Positions 6,154-14,077 of a stretch of 15,439 bases of DNA are shown here, piece by piece. A program made the position numbers and the translations under genes. This DNA is from Planctomycetes bacterium GWF2_50_10 (lineage in GTDB: Bacteria; Planctomycetota; Phycisphaerae; Sedimentisphaerales; GWF2-50-10), in assembly GCA_001824635.1 (NCBI GenBank), contig MHYB01000109.1, positions 1 to 15,439 on the forward strand. The letters are read 5' to 3'. The notes beneath the pieces are model-generated. The model saw nothing but the letters and a program-made list of their open reading frames with translations. It was not told where the DNA came from and did not search any database. Each line of letters opens with the position of its first letter. Position 1 is the first letter of the stretch.

Positions 6154-6711
6154 TTACTTTCTCCTGGCCCGTATCAAGCTAAGTGCGCCGACGGAGAGAA
6201 GACAGATCGTAGCCGGTTCTGGTACTTCAGGGTCCTCAGGCGGATTAACGATGTACGTCGGGCCTTTATAACTACCCCCGCCCCCGCTTGCCGGGCTGAT
6301 CCCGCTTGGGCCTGATATGGATGCCCTGCTGGGAACCATGTTGCCGCCGCCGCCCTGGCTTTCTGGTGGTGCGGCTTCGCGCTGATTGGTTGATTCAAAT
6401 TCACTGCGTTCAAATACCGCCACAACTATCTTAGGCGAATTGACGCTTACAACTGTCGTTGCGCTTGTCGGGTCACCCACGTCCCCCAGCCAATACACAA
6501 ACTCATAACCGGGTCTGGGCACTGCTGTAACTGTCATCGCGGCATTTGCTTCAACAGAATGCACGCCTGCGCCTGGGGCTATGGTTCCGCCTGCCGCCGG
6601 GGTCTGCTGGAGCATGACCGCATACTTGCTTTGAGCCGGGCAAATCACCGCGGCACCAAGAACGATTGCCAGGCCTATTTTAATTTTTAAACTTTTCATC
6701 TCAAAACTCAT
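6154..6711 (-). CDS. Secreted PEP-CTERM protein with one InlB-type B-repeat-like domain
   Basis: This 185-residue protein is predicted to be exported and sorted by an exosortase. Residues 1-28 form a signal peptide with a basic start and the hydrophobic core IGLAIVLGAAVIC. Residues 37-101 resemble the divergent InlB B-repeat/Flg_new_2 fold: GGTIAPGAG, VTAVPRPGYEFVYWLGDV, and an ending in VVAVFE. A flexible Gly/Ser/Pro-rich stretch (115-160, with two GGGG runs) leads to the C-terminal sorting signal VPEP (163-166), a short hydrophobic helix and the basic tail RARRK. Small size and a flexible linker suit a cell-surface or matrix component; its binding partner is unknown. The ATG at 6711 has GGGGG just upstream; a second ATG at 6699 is possible. 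It lies 25 bases after the other PEP-CTERM gene, so they are probably co-transcribed. Confidence 0.85.
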   Translation of the reverse strand: MSFEMKSLKIKIGLAIVLGAAVICPAQSKYAVMLQQTPAAGGTIAPGAGVHSVEANAAMTVTAVPRPGYEFVYWLGDVGDPTSATTVVSVNSPKIVVAVFERSEFESTNQREAAPPESQGGGGNMVPSRASISGPSGISPASGGGGSYKGPTYIVNPPEDPEVPEPATICLLSVGALSLIRARRK

Positions 6712-6736
6712 AATTCCCCCGTTCCTGTTTTACAAA

Positions 6737-7366
6737 TTAAGCAGACAGCTTCCTGCGTAAAGCTGCAAAGGCGCCAACGGCCAGCAGCGTCATAGTGGCC
6801 GGTTCGGGTACATGCGGAGCTACAACGGAAACGGTATCATAATAATGGCCTGAAAATATTCTCGCTGTTGTTGTGCTGGGAGCTATATCGCTTGTAAAGA
6901 GCAGAACTACTGAGTGCAGTTCGGGTCCAAGCGGATCGTTTTCAAAACGGTACACGGCTTTCTTGTAAATGCCGTCAGTAACAAAGCTATATCCGCTTGT
7001 CATAACAGAGTTATCCAGACCTCTTGCCGTGTCGATTCCGATCTTGCCGGGAAGTGTGGAAGCGAGGATATTAACCGTGAATGCGCTTATATTTTGAGGG
7101 CTTCTGCCGGAGTTGAATATTTCATAGGCATAGATGAAGTTTCCCCAGCCGCCGGAGGGCGTGTATCCGCCGCTGGCGACATAGGCAGCCGATGTATATG
7201 CGGCATACGCGATCTCGCCGCTGGAAACACCCGTATTATAGGTTGTCCAATTAGCAGTGCCTGCTATCGCAGCCGGATCCTGATCTAACGAAACTCTTAC
7301 AGGCAAAGCCTGTGCACTGACCCCAATAACAGCAGCCAGCATAATAATAAATAACGGTTTGTTCAT
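6737..7366 (-). CDS. Secreted PEP-CTERM sorting-domain protein of unknown function
   Basis: The 209-residue product has a signal peptide (1-20, hydrophobic FIIMLAAVIGVSA, predicted cleavage after AQA). A mature region of about 165 residues is rich in Ser, Thr, Gly and aromatic residues. The PEP-CTERM tail starts at VPEP (186-189), continues through a hydrophobic helix and ends with RRKLSA. The body has no catalytic motif I recognise. Its beta-type pattern (WTTYNTGVSSGEIAY, NFIYAYEIFNSG, YKKAVYRFEND) is common in PEP-CTERM proteins of Planctomycetota and Verrucomicrobiota. The start at 7366 is chosen because AAGGAAG (7378-7372) precedes it and the signal peptide then begins correctly. A start at 7405 would add 13 charged residues. 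It is the first gene of the pair and has a long structured upstream region. Confidence 0.85.
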   Translation of the reverse strand: MNKPLFIIMLAAVIGVSAQALPVRVSLDQDPAAIAGTANWTTYNTGVSSGEIAYAAYTSAAYVASGGYTPSGGWGNFIYAYEIFNSGRSPQNISAFTVNILASTLPGKIGIDTARGLDNSVMTSGYSFVTDGIYKKAVYRFENDPLGPELHSVVLLFTSDIAPSTTTARIFSGHYYDTVSVVAPHVPEPATMTLLAVGAFAALRRKLSA

Positions 7367-7371
7367 ACGAT

Positions 7372-7378
7372 CTTCCTT
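7372..7378 (-). promoter_or_regulatory. Ribosome binding site setting the PEP-CTERM start at 7366
   Basis: On the minus strand AAGGAAG lies 5 bases before the ATG at 7366-7364. It rules in this start over the more upstream in-frame ATG at 7405. Confidence 0.7.
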
Positions 7379-7508
7379 TCTCACTCTTATTTTTTTCCTC
7401 TTCATGTCTTTAAAAACCCAATTCCAGCCAACGCTGGTAAAATTCAGGCGTACCGCGGGCGCAGAATTTTGCGCAACGCATCCATGAAGGGTTTTCTCGA
7501 CCTAGAAG

Positions 7509-7526
7509 AGTTTTGTCCCCAAAACT
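7509..7526 (-). promoter_or_regulatory. GNRA-capped hairpin in the PEP-CTERM leader
   Basis: On the minus strand AGTTTTG and CAAAACT form a perfect 7-bp stem closed by GGGA, a GNRA-class tetraloop. A second hairpin GTCCC/GGGAC (7531-7545) sits just upstream, and the string AGAGTTTTG recurs at 7552-7560 on the plus strand. A transcript started near 7540-7580 would carry these in its leader. Confidence 0.35.
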
Positions 7527-7700
7527 TACGTCCCCTCCCGAGGGACAGTATAGAGTTTTGCCATCAGCTTAGAACGCGATCAAATTATAGAGCCTAAGCC
7601 TAAGCAAAAAGATAGAAGCACTGAAAGTTTTCTCCACCCCGAAATTGAGGCATACTACATAGACATATTAAATCAAAAAGGTTACGCAAAGTCAACTACA

Positions 7701-7714
7701 ATTTTAGCTAAAAT
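7701..7714. promoter_or_regulatory. Perfect 14-bp palindrome, possible operator
   Basis: ATTTTAGCTAAAAT is fully self-complementary with no spacer. Its size and symmetry suit a dimeric repressor site, but it is AT-rich and no regulator gene lies nearby. Confidence 0.25.
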
Positions 7715-7844
7715 CTCTAACTTTCCATAAATACCGCATTTACAGCATTAAAAAACAAGATTCGACCATATATTTAGGTCAAAATTCCTAAAACCACGAC
7801 CAGCTTTTCAATACTGCTATTTCGTTGCCGCACAATAAGAAAGG

Positions 7845-9062
7845 CTATTTTTGCGGCCCCAGCGAAGCACGGCTGTATGTACCAGGGTCAAACTCGGCCA
7901 GAAGATCGTTTATCTGCCCCAGCGTTACAGATTTTACAGCATCGATCTCCTGCTGTATGGAACGGAACTGCTTAAGGTACACCCAGTTAAAGCCCACCTC
8001 TGTGAGCCTGCCCATGGGCAACTCATTCCTGAGGGTAATGCCGCTCAGCAGCTTATTTTTTGCCTTTGTGAGTTCATCTTCAGTGATGGACCCCGGCAGC
8101 GTCCTATAAATATCATCAAGGATCGTATCGACCTTTTCAACATTTTCCGGGCTGCACCTTATATATGAATAAAATGCGCCAACGCCATCCATCGCCTCGA
8201 ACTGCATCGAGGCCGTCTCAGTTACCGCGTTATCAACCAGCTGCCAGAAATATCGTGACCCTGTATCATCGCCGATGATCATGGCTGCAAGCGAAGCCCC
8301 GTACCGCCTTGGATCCTGAGCGGAAATCGCCGGGCTTACAAGGCAGATGTGCTCACGAACAAGATTCGGCTTTTCAGATCGTTCTTTGCGATTAGTGCCG
8401 CGAGTGTATTCGAGATTTCTTCTGACATCCTGGCTCGGCCATGCCCCGCAGAAAGACTGCACCTGCTCGATAACTGAATCGAAATCGATATTCCCCGTGC
8501 ACGCTACCACCATATTATTTGGCGCATAGCGATTAGAAAAATATTCCCTCATCTGCCCCGCCGAAAGTGCAGTTATTGTTTCATCAGTACCCAGGACAGA
8601 ATTGCCGCATGGGTGCGAACCAAAATGGAGGCTGCGGGCCTTATCCATTATATAGTAGTGCGGCAGATCTTTATACATCGCGATCTCTTCCTTGATGACC
8701 TGCTTTTCCATATTGAAATCTTCGTCGCGAAGCGCCGGCCGCATCAGTTGCGACCACAGCGACGTTATCTGCGGCAGGTACTCCGGCAATATGGCCGCAT
8801 AATAAACCGTATTCTCTTCACTGGTGAATGCGTTGAACTTCGCGCCGGTCTTATCGAAGAGTCCGTTGACATCGAAAGGGCTAAGCTTCTCGGTGCCTTT
8901 AAACAGCATGTGCTCAAGAAAATGCGACACACCGCTGATTTGTGGCGTTTCGTCCCGTGAGCCGGTTCGCACGAAAAAGCCTATCGCGCAGCTTTGCGCG
9001 CGATTGTTGATTTCGCCGATGATCGTAAGACCGTTATCGAGTGTATGATATTTGAATTCCAT
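7845..9062 (-). CDS. M16 family zinc metallopeptidase, catalytic subunit
   Basis: The 405-residue product is a single M16B-type subunit, a zinc endopeptidase of the pitrilysin/processing-peptidase clan. The inverted zinc motif HFLEH (47-51) is complete, with zinc ligands H47 and H51, catalytic E50, and the third ligand E126 in KEEIAM at the expected 74-residue spacing. The segment FNAFTSEENTVYYA (76-89) is also family-typical. The C-terminal half keeps the fold, but the positions of the substrate-binding R/Y pair are replaced (V276 and T283 by alignment with the neighbour). No signal peptide is visible, so it is probably cytoplasmic. The start is only 1 base after the stop of the upstream partner, so translation is likely coupled and the two should form a heterodimer. 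The substrate is unknown. Confidence 0.93.
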   Translation of the reverse strand: MEFKYHTLDNGLTIIGEINNRAQSCAIGFFVRTGSRDETPQISGVSHFLEHMLFKGTEKLSPFDVNGLFDKTGAKFNAFTSEENTVYYAAILPEYLPQITSLWSQLMRPALRDEDFNMEKQVIKEEIAMYKDLPHYYIMDKARSLHFGSHPCGNSVLGTDETITALSAGQMREYFSNRYAPNNMVVACTGNIDFDSVIEQVQSFCGAWPSQDVRRNLEYTRGTNRKERSEKPNLVREHICLVSPAISAQDPRRYGASLAAMIIGDDTGSRYFWQLVDNAVTETASMQFEAMDGVGAFYSYIRCSPENVEKVDTILDDIYRTLPGSITEDELTKAKNKLLSGITLRNELPMGRLTEVGFNWVYLKQFRSIQQEIDAVKSVTLGQINDLLAEFDPGTYSRASLGPQK

Positions 9063-9063
9063 A

Positions 9064-10296
9064 TTAGTTTACTTTTAATTCCTTTGGCCCGATGGTAACC
9101 ACCGTAAAATGTTCAAATGGATTATTCCGCAGGTACGCCAGAACTGAATCAGCTGTTACGGATTCGATCTTCTGCTTTATTTCGTCCAGCGGCCGCACCC
9201 TGCCCAGCAGATAATGATCGGTAACTATTCCGCCCGAACGTGCCGAGCTTGATTCGCTGTGCATTATAAGCGAACTCTTGAGACCCGCTTTGGCATTTGC
9301 GATCTCTTCGCCGCTAATGCCTTTTGACAACCGCCGAAACTCCGCGATGATCACATCAAGCGTTTCCTGTGCCTTGTCAGGAGCGGAACCCGCATAGCAC
9401 GCGATCCCCGCGAGCTGCTTTAAATTGTGATAGCTTGCCCCGACTGCGTAGCACAGTCCACGCTTTTCACGAACTTCCGTAAAGAGCCTTGCGCTCATAC
9501 CGCCGGATAATACCGAAACCGCGACGCGCGCATTATAATAATTCTCATTTTCCAACGTCACCGCCGGCGTCATCAATCCTATATGTACCTGCGCACCATC
9601 ATGTGTATGATGAACATACTTCGCGCCGGGCAGTTTATAACTGTAATTTTCTTTAACAGATTTGGAATTGTCTTCAAACAGCTTTGAAAGCTGTTCGCAA
9701 ACCGCCGCGAAATCATATTTACCGGCTATCCCAAAGATCGCGTCACACAAGCGAAATTTATCTTTGATGATCTTAGCAGCCGTTTCCGTAGTGAGCGATT
9801 CGAGTTCAGCGGTCGTACCAAGCGAATTGGCCCCAAGCGGCTGGGGATAAAATAACTCATGAAGCTTGAGCATGACATTCTGCCGGGGATCGTCATCAAG
9901 ACCCGCCAGTTCCTGTATCGCAAGTTCCCTGCTTAATTCAAATTGGTCCGCCTCCAGCCGTGGACGCAAAACAACGTCAGCATAAAGATCCACTGCCTGC
10001 GAGAGTGTCTGCGATTCCATCGCACAGCCCAGATCAAAAAGTGCGCTGCCCACCGCAGAACTCCGCTGGAGCCCCAGCCCGTCAAGCGCATCCATCAATT
10101 CCCTGCTCGTGCGCGTCCCCGCACCGCGGAAAATCCAGTCACTGATAACCTCCGCACAGCCGCCGGCCCCAGGAGGCAATTTGCTCGCCCCGCAAGGTAG
10201 CGCCAGTTCAAAGGCCACCGACGCCACATCCGCCATCGGTTCTCCAAGCACCACCATCCCGTTTTTGAGCACAAATTTGTCAATCCGCTGGGTCAT
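9064..10296 (-). CDS. M16 family non-catalytic partner subunit
   Basis: This 410-residue M16B homologue has lost its zinc site. Where the partner has HFLEH, this protein has EVISD (49-53) within GGCAEVISDWIFRG, so both histidines and the catalytic glutamate are gone. It keeps the C-terminal substrate-binding pair R276 and Y283 in SARLFTEVREKRGLCYAVG (268-286), seven residues apart as in the family. Such inactive/active pairs form heterodimers, as in the mitochondrial processing peptidase and bacterial two-gene M16 systems. The ATG at 10296 is preferred: AAGGCG lies just upstream and the sequence then begins MTQRIDKFVLKNG, as in relatives. A start at 10368 would add 24 unlikely residues. smc lies upstream on the same strand and the catalytic subunit 1 base downstream. 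Confidence 0.9.
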   Translation of the reverse strand: MTQRIDKFVLKNGMVVLGEPMADVASVAFELALPCGASKLPPGAGGCAEVISDWIFRGAGTRTSRELMDALDGLGLQRSSAVGSALFDLGCAMESQTLSQAVDLYADVVLRPRLEADQFELSRELAIQELAGLDDDPRQNVMLKLHELFYPQPLGANSLGTTAELESLTTETAAKIIKDKFRLCDAIFGIAGKYDFAAVCEQLSKLFEDNSKSVKENYSYKLPGAKYVHHTHDGAQVHIGLMTPAVTLENENYYNARVAVSVLSGGMSARLFTEVREKRGLCYAVGASYHNLKQLAGIACYAGSAPDKAQETLDVIIAEFRRLSKGISGEEIANAKAGLKSSLIMHSESSSARSGGIVTDHYLLGRVRPLDEIKQKIESVTADSVLAYLRNNPFEHFTVVTIGPKELKVN

Positions 10297-10393
10297 AATT
10301 CGCCTTAAGTAAGTTAATGACATGGATTGTAGTATTTGGAGCCGCTTTTTGCAATCGCCAAAAACCAAACCCCCATTTGCAACCTCTTTCTTC

Positions 10394-10421
10394 CTAAACG
10401 CTAAACCCTAAACGCTATACG
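10394..10421. repeat. Four tandem heptamers at the 3' end of smc
   Basis: CTAAACG, CTAAACC, CTAAACG and CTATACG follow each other without gaps, 6 bases beyond the smc stop codon. The opening 13 bases of the surrounding text, TTCCTAAACGCTA (10391-10403), recur exactly at 5684-5696 beside the large inverted-repeat element. Confidence 0.65.
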
Positions 10422-10427
10422 CTAATT

Positions 10428-13400
10428 TCAAGCCGCCGTTTCAGAATCAAGCTGTTCGAACTTCACGGAAATCTTTTTGCTCACTCCCTGCTGCTGCATG
10501 GTTACGCCAAAGAGCACATCTGCTATGCTCATCGTGCGTTTCGAGTGCGTGATTACCACAAACTGCGACATCTGCTGGAATTCCCGCACTATCAGGTTAA
10601 ACCTTTCGTTGTTAGCCTCATCCAGCGCCGCGTCCACCTCGTCGAGGAAGCAGAATGGCGAAGGCTTTGACTTAAATATCGAAAACAGAAGCGATATTGC
10701 CGTCATAGTCTTTTCGCCGCCGCTCAGCAGCGAGATAGAGCGAGTTTCCTTGCCCGGCGGTTTTGCCATGATCTCGATGCCGCATTCCAAAATATCTTCC
10801 GGGTCTTCGAGTATGATATCCGCCTTGCCGCCGCCGAATAGCTTGCGGAACAGCTCTTGGAAATTCAGCCTGATCTGCTCAAAGGTAGCACGGAACTTTT
10901 CCTTGCTTTCCTTGTTTATCTTCGCGATAAGCTGTTCAAGCTGGCTCTTGCTGTTATTAAGGTCGGTAACCTGCTCAACGAGGAACTGGTCTCGCTTTTC
11001 AAGCTCTTCCTGTTCCTGTATCGCATCGACATTCACATTCCCCAGCCGTTCAATCTTCGACCGAAGATCAGCGATCTCCTGCTTAACCGCTTCCCAGTCC
11101 ATGTTTTCCTGCTGATAATTCTGGTACGCGTGAGCAAGATCGATAAGCAGCTCTTCCTGCACCCGCTGGGCCAGGTCGTCCATCTTGACCTGTATCTGTC
11201 CAAGCGCCATTTTGACGTCATTGAGTTTGGATTCAATTTCCTGCTGGCTAGCCCTGAATGCTCGCAGCTGCGATTCCGCAACCTTGTATTCCTCGCGAAG
11301 GAGTTCAACCTTCTGGTGAAGCTCGGCGCTGCTGCGCTGGGCCTGGTCTTTTTCCATATACAATTCCGAAAGCGCACTTTCCGTCGCCAGTATATTCCTC
11401 TCGGTCTGATCTATCTGCTCGGAGCAGCTTGACATTTCTGACCTTGATGATTCAACCGCAAGCTTAGCCTGGTGAAGCTGGCTGTTTACAGAACCTATCT
11501 TCTGCCTCGCCGCCTTCACCTGCTCGCCTATCTGGCCAAGCGCAACCTTCAAGTCCGTAAGCTGTGCCTGCTTTTGCTGCTGGATAGCCTTATGTGAAGC
11601 AAATTGTGCTTCAAGCTCCGCTATCCTGGCCGACCGCTGCGTATTTATTTCCTCAAGTTCAGCAAGCTTTTGCTTGGAGTCGCCTTCCTTGCGGACTGAT
11701 TGGGCTATCTGTTCTTCGATAAGGCTGATTTCGCCTTCGATAGAGGGCTGCTCTTCGATAAGGCGTTTGACGTTCTGTTCGATAAGGCCCAGCTTGGAAT
11801 TTACTTCCACCTTTTCAGTATTGGCCTCATAGATCGAAGTTCGCAAATCCTTGCAAAGTTTATTGAGATGATCGTTCTGCTGCTCGTTTTCGTCGAGCTT
11901 GTTCTCGATATCCGTAATGGAAACGCTGATCGCCGCCAGTTGCGCATCAAGTTCCCTCAGCCGGCTTTTACGCGAAATTAGCCCCGTCGCCTTGCCCATT
12001 GGCCCAGCGTTAAGAGATGGGCCGCTGATAAGCTCACCCTTTAAAGTCACAAATTTATAATCCGCCGGCGCCTTGCCCGAAAGCTCGATACCCGCTTCAA
12101 GAGTGCTCACGACCACGACTTTACCAAGCAGCTGCCAGATTAAGGGAGCAAAACCGTTTGTATTTTTCACAAATTGCGCAGCCACGCCAAGTACACCGTC
12201 ATGTCCAAAAGAGATCGCGTCATTGACAATAGGCCTTATCCTGTCTGCAAAAATAAGGCTCACGCGTCCGTCAAGCTTGGATATACTTTCCGCATCAGCC
12301 AGGAACTCTGATGTGCTCGAAACAACAAGGCTGTCAGCTTTGCCCTCAAGCGCCGCCTCGACCGCCGTTGCATACTGAGGCTCTGCGATGATCGCGTCCG
12401 CCAGCATCCCTTCGACATAGCTGAATTTCCCCTGGCCCTTTTGCAGCAGTATCTGTTTGACAGCCTTATTCAGGCCTTCCTGCCGTCTTTCCATATCCGC
12501 AAGCACATTGCGTTCGCTCACGATAGCGGATTTCTTTTCCTTGGCGGACATGAGTTCTTTATTATCTTTTGCAAGCTCGCTGCCGATCTTTTCAATATCT
12601 GCCCGCTTGGCATCAAGATTCACCTGCAGCTGCGATAGCACCTGCGATATCTCCTCAAACCGCGCCTGCTGACCTGCTTTTTCAAACAGCAGTTTTTCAA
12701 ACTGTTCTTTCGCCGCGTTTGCCCTTGTGGAAAGCCGATCCTTCTGCCCCGAAAGATTGTTGCGGTATATCCCAATGCTCTGGATTTCATTGTGAAGCTG
12801 TGCAGTCCTGCGAACTATATCGATGATCCCGCTCTTCTCATCCTGCAAATCAGCCTCAACAGACGCAGCCTGCATATTGATCTCATGAAGCTCTTTGTTT
12901 AACGTCCCAAGCTCTAATTCTTTTGCCGCTAATATGCCTTCGCTTTGCGTAAGCTGCTGCTGGCTTGCGTTCAATTCCTCGTTAAGCTTGGCGTTTTGCT
13001 CATTGAACTTGGCTATCTGTTCACAAGCAGATGCCTTCCGCTTTGCAAGGTCGTCGATCTTTGTCTTCAAAAATTCGATACGCTGAAAATGCTGCTCGAT
13101 CTTGCTCTTTACCGAAACAAGCGCATTGTCCGCTCGGTTGATGTCGTTTTCCGTCTGCATTACAGTATTACTAAGTTCGCTCATCCTGGCATCCGCGCCT
13201 GCCACCTGTGCGACTATCGAGCCGAACTGATCCTGAAATGCGTTTTGCTCAAATGTCCGCTCCGCCTTATTGCATGTAAGCTGGTGAAATTCCGAAAGTG
13301 AAAAATTTACGCGAAGCTCTTTCAGCCGCTGGCTGTACTGAAGATAATTCCTCGCCTTGCCCGCCTGCAGCTTTATCGAACGCAGCTGCTTCTGCACCTC

Positions 13401-13985
13401 GCCCACAATATCAGCCAGACGCAAAAGATTCTGCTCGGTACGCTCAAGTTTGCGCAAGGCCTCTTTCTTATGTGCCTTGTACTTGCTTATGCCAGAAGCC
13501 TCTTCAAAGATCGCCCGCCTGTCAACCTTGGAAACATTTATAAGCTGGTCAACCTGCCCCTGCTCGATTATCGAATACGCCCGCACGCCCATACCCGTAT
13601 CCATCAAAGCTTCTTTGATGTCCTTGAGCCGACAGGCCTTTTCATTTATCATGTATTCGCTGTCGCCGTTCCTGTAGAGTCGCCGAGTGATATGCAGCCG
13701 ATCATCGCCGTTTTCACCATTGGAATAACCCGAAAAACACAGGCTCACCTCAGCCAAGTTGATGGGCTTACGCGAACCCGACCCGCTGAAAATAACGTCA
13801 AGCATCTGCCCGCTTCGCAGGCTCTTTGCGCTCTGCTCACCCAGCACCCACTTCACCGCGTCAACCACGTTGCTCTTGCCGCAGCCGTTTGGCCCGACGA
13901 TCGCCGTGATATTGGCGTCGAATTCAAATTCCGTTTTATCAGCAAAACTCTTGAAACCGCTTAGGATTACTTTTTCAAGTTTCAT
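10428..13985 (-). CDS. smc: Chromosome partition protein SMC
   Basis: SMC is the ABC-type ATPase at the core of bacterial condensin; it organises and segregates the chromosome with ScpA and ScpB. The 1185-residue length is normal. The N-terminal head has Walker A GPNGCGKSN (31-39), the following R-loop region SLRSGQM (55-61) and YSIIEQGQVDQL. Two long coiled-coil arms (about 165-515 and 670-1030) flank a hinge (about 518-662) with GVLGVAAQFV and LLGKVVVVSTLE. The C-terminal head has the ABC signature LLSGGEK (1086-1092), Walker B FCFLDEVDAALDE (1111-1123) with catalytic E1116, and the H-loop VITHSKRTM. The ATG at 13985 is fixed by the conserved MKLEKVILSGFKSF start, although no Shine-Dalgarno site precedes it. 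No scpA or scpB is in the window. The M16 pair follows after 131 bases. Confidence 0.97.
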   Translation of the reverse strand: MKLEKVILSGFKSFADKTEFEFDANITAIVGPNGCGKSNVVDAVKWVLGEQSAKSLRSGQMLDVIFSGSGSRKPINLAEVSLCFSGYSNGENGDDRLHITRRLYRNGDSEYMINEKACRLKDIKEALMDTGMGVRAYSIIEQGQVDQLINVSKVDRRAIFEEASGISKYKAHKKEALRKLERTEQNLLRLADIVGEVQKQLRSIKLQAGKARNYLQYSQRLKELRVNFSLSEFHQLTCNKAERTFEQNAFQDQFGSIVAQVAGADARMSELSNTVMQTENDINRADNALVSVKSKIEQHFQRIEFLKTKIDDLAKRKASACEQIAKFNEQNAKLNEELNASQQQLTQSEGILAAKELELGTLNKELHEINMQAASVEADLQDEKSGIIDIVRRTAQLHNEIQSIGIYRNNLSGQKDRLSTRANAAKEQFEKLLFEKAGQQARFEEISQVLSQLQVNLDAKRADIEKIGSELAKDNKELMSAKEKKSAIVSERNVLADMERRQEGLNKAVKQILLQKGQGKFSYVEGMLADAIIAEPQYATAVEAALEGKADSLVVSSTSEFLADAESISKLDGRVSLIFADRIRPIVNDAISFGHDGVLGVAAQFVKNTNGFAPLIWQLLGKVVVVSTLEAGIELSGKAPADYKFVTLKGELISGPSLNAGPMGKATGLISRKSRLRELDAQLAAISVSITDIENKLDENEQQNDHLNKLCKDLRTSIYEANTEKVEVNSKLGLIEQNVKRLIEEQPSIEGEISLIEEQIAQSVRKEGDSKQKLAELEEINTQRSARIAELEAQFASHKAIQQQKQAQLTDLKVALGQIGEQVKAARQKIGSVNSQLHQAKLAVESSRSEMSSCSEQIDQTERNILATESALSELYMEKDQAQRSSAELHQKVELLREEYKVAESQLRAFRASQQEIESKLNDVKMALGQIQVKMDDLAQRVQEELLIDLAHAYQNYQQENMDWEAVKQEIADLRSKIERLGNVNVDAIQEQEELEKRDQFLVEQVTDLNNSKSQLEQLIAKINKESKEKFRATFEQIRLNFQELFRKLFGGGKADIILEDPEDILECGIEIMAKPPGKETRSISLLSGGEKTMTAISLLFSIFKSKPSPFCFLDEVDAALDEANNERFNLIVREFQQMSQFVVITHSKRTMSIADVLFGVTMQQQGVSKKISVKFEQLDSETAA

Positions 13986-14024
13986 CTATTTGACCAATCC
14001 GTGTCTTACGATTTTATAAATAGT

Positions 14025-14041
14025 TCCCGACAACGTCGGGA
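14025..14041. repeat. Palindromic hairpin between the FlgI-like gene and smc
   Basis: TCCCGAC (14025-14031) and GTCGGGA (14035-14041) pair perfectly around the loop AAC. On the minus strand only a weak AT-rich stretch without a proper T-tract follows, so termination after the FlgI-like gene is possible but unproven. Confidence 0.5.
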
Positions 14042-14049
14042 CTCCTCAA

Positions 14050-14077
14050 CTAATCACTAATCACTAATCAATAATCA
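14050..14077. repeat. Four tandem heptamers at the 3' end of the FlgI-like gene
   Basis: CTAATCA occurs three times in a row (14050-14070) and is followed by ATAATCA (14071-14077). The last unit includes the stop codon of the FlgI-like gene (TGA, minus strand, 14077-14075). The layout of four 7-mers in 28 bases is the same as that after smc. Confidence 0.65.

Larger units (their letters stand above)
7379..7844. other. Intergenic region with PEP-CTERM leader, no gene
   Basis: About 465 bases lie between the active M16 peptidase gene and the first PEP-CTERM gene, with no plausible coding sequence. The part nearest the PEP-CTERM gene (7430-7560) contains hairpins: CCAGC/GCTGG, GCGCA/TGCGC, AGTTTTG/CAAAACT and GTCCC/GGGAC. 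The distal part is AT-rich. On the minus strand it holds a perfect -10-like TATAAT (7589-7584) and a TATACT (7552-7547), neither with a convincing -35. It also has a 14-bp palindrome at 7701-7714 and an inverted repeat TTTAGG/CCTAAA (7773-7792). I found no clear terminator for the M16 gene. Confidence 0.45.

Noticed and set aside
10394..10421. Telomere-like repeat, because CCCTAAA appears in the heptamer run
   Set aside because: Only one unit matches the plant-type telomere heptamer; the rest differ, and all surrounding genes are bacterial.
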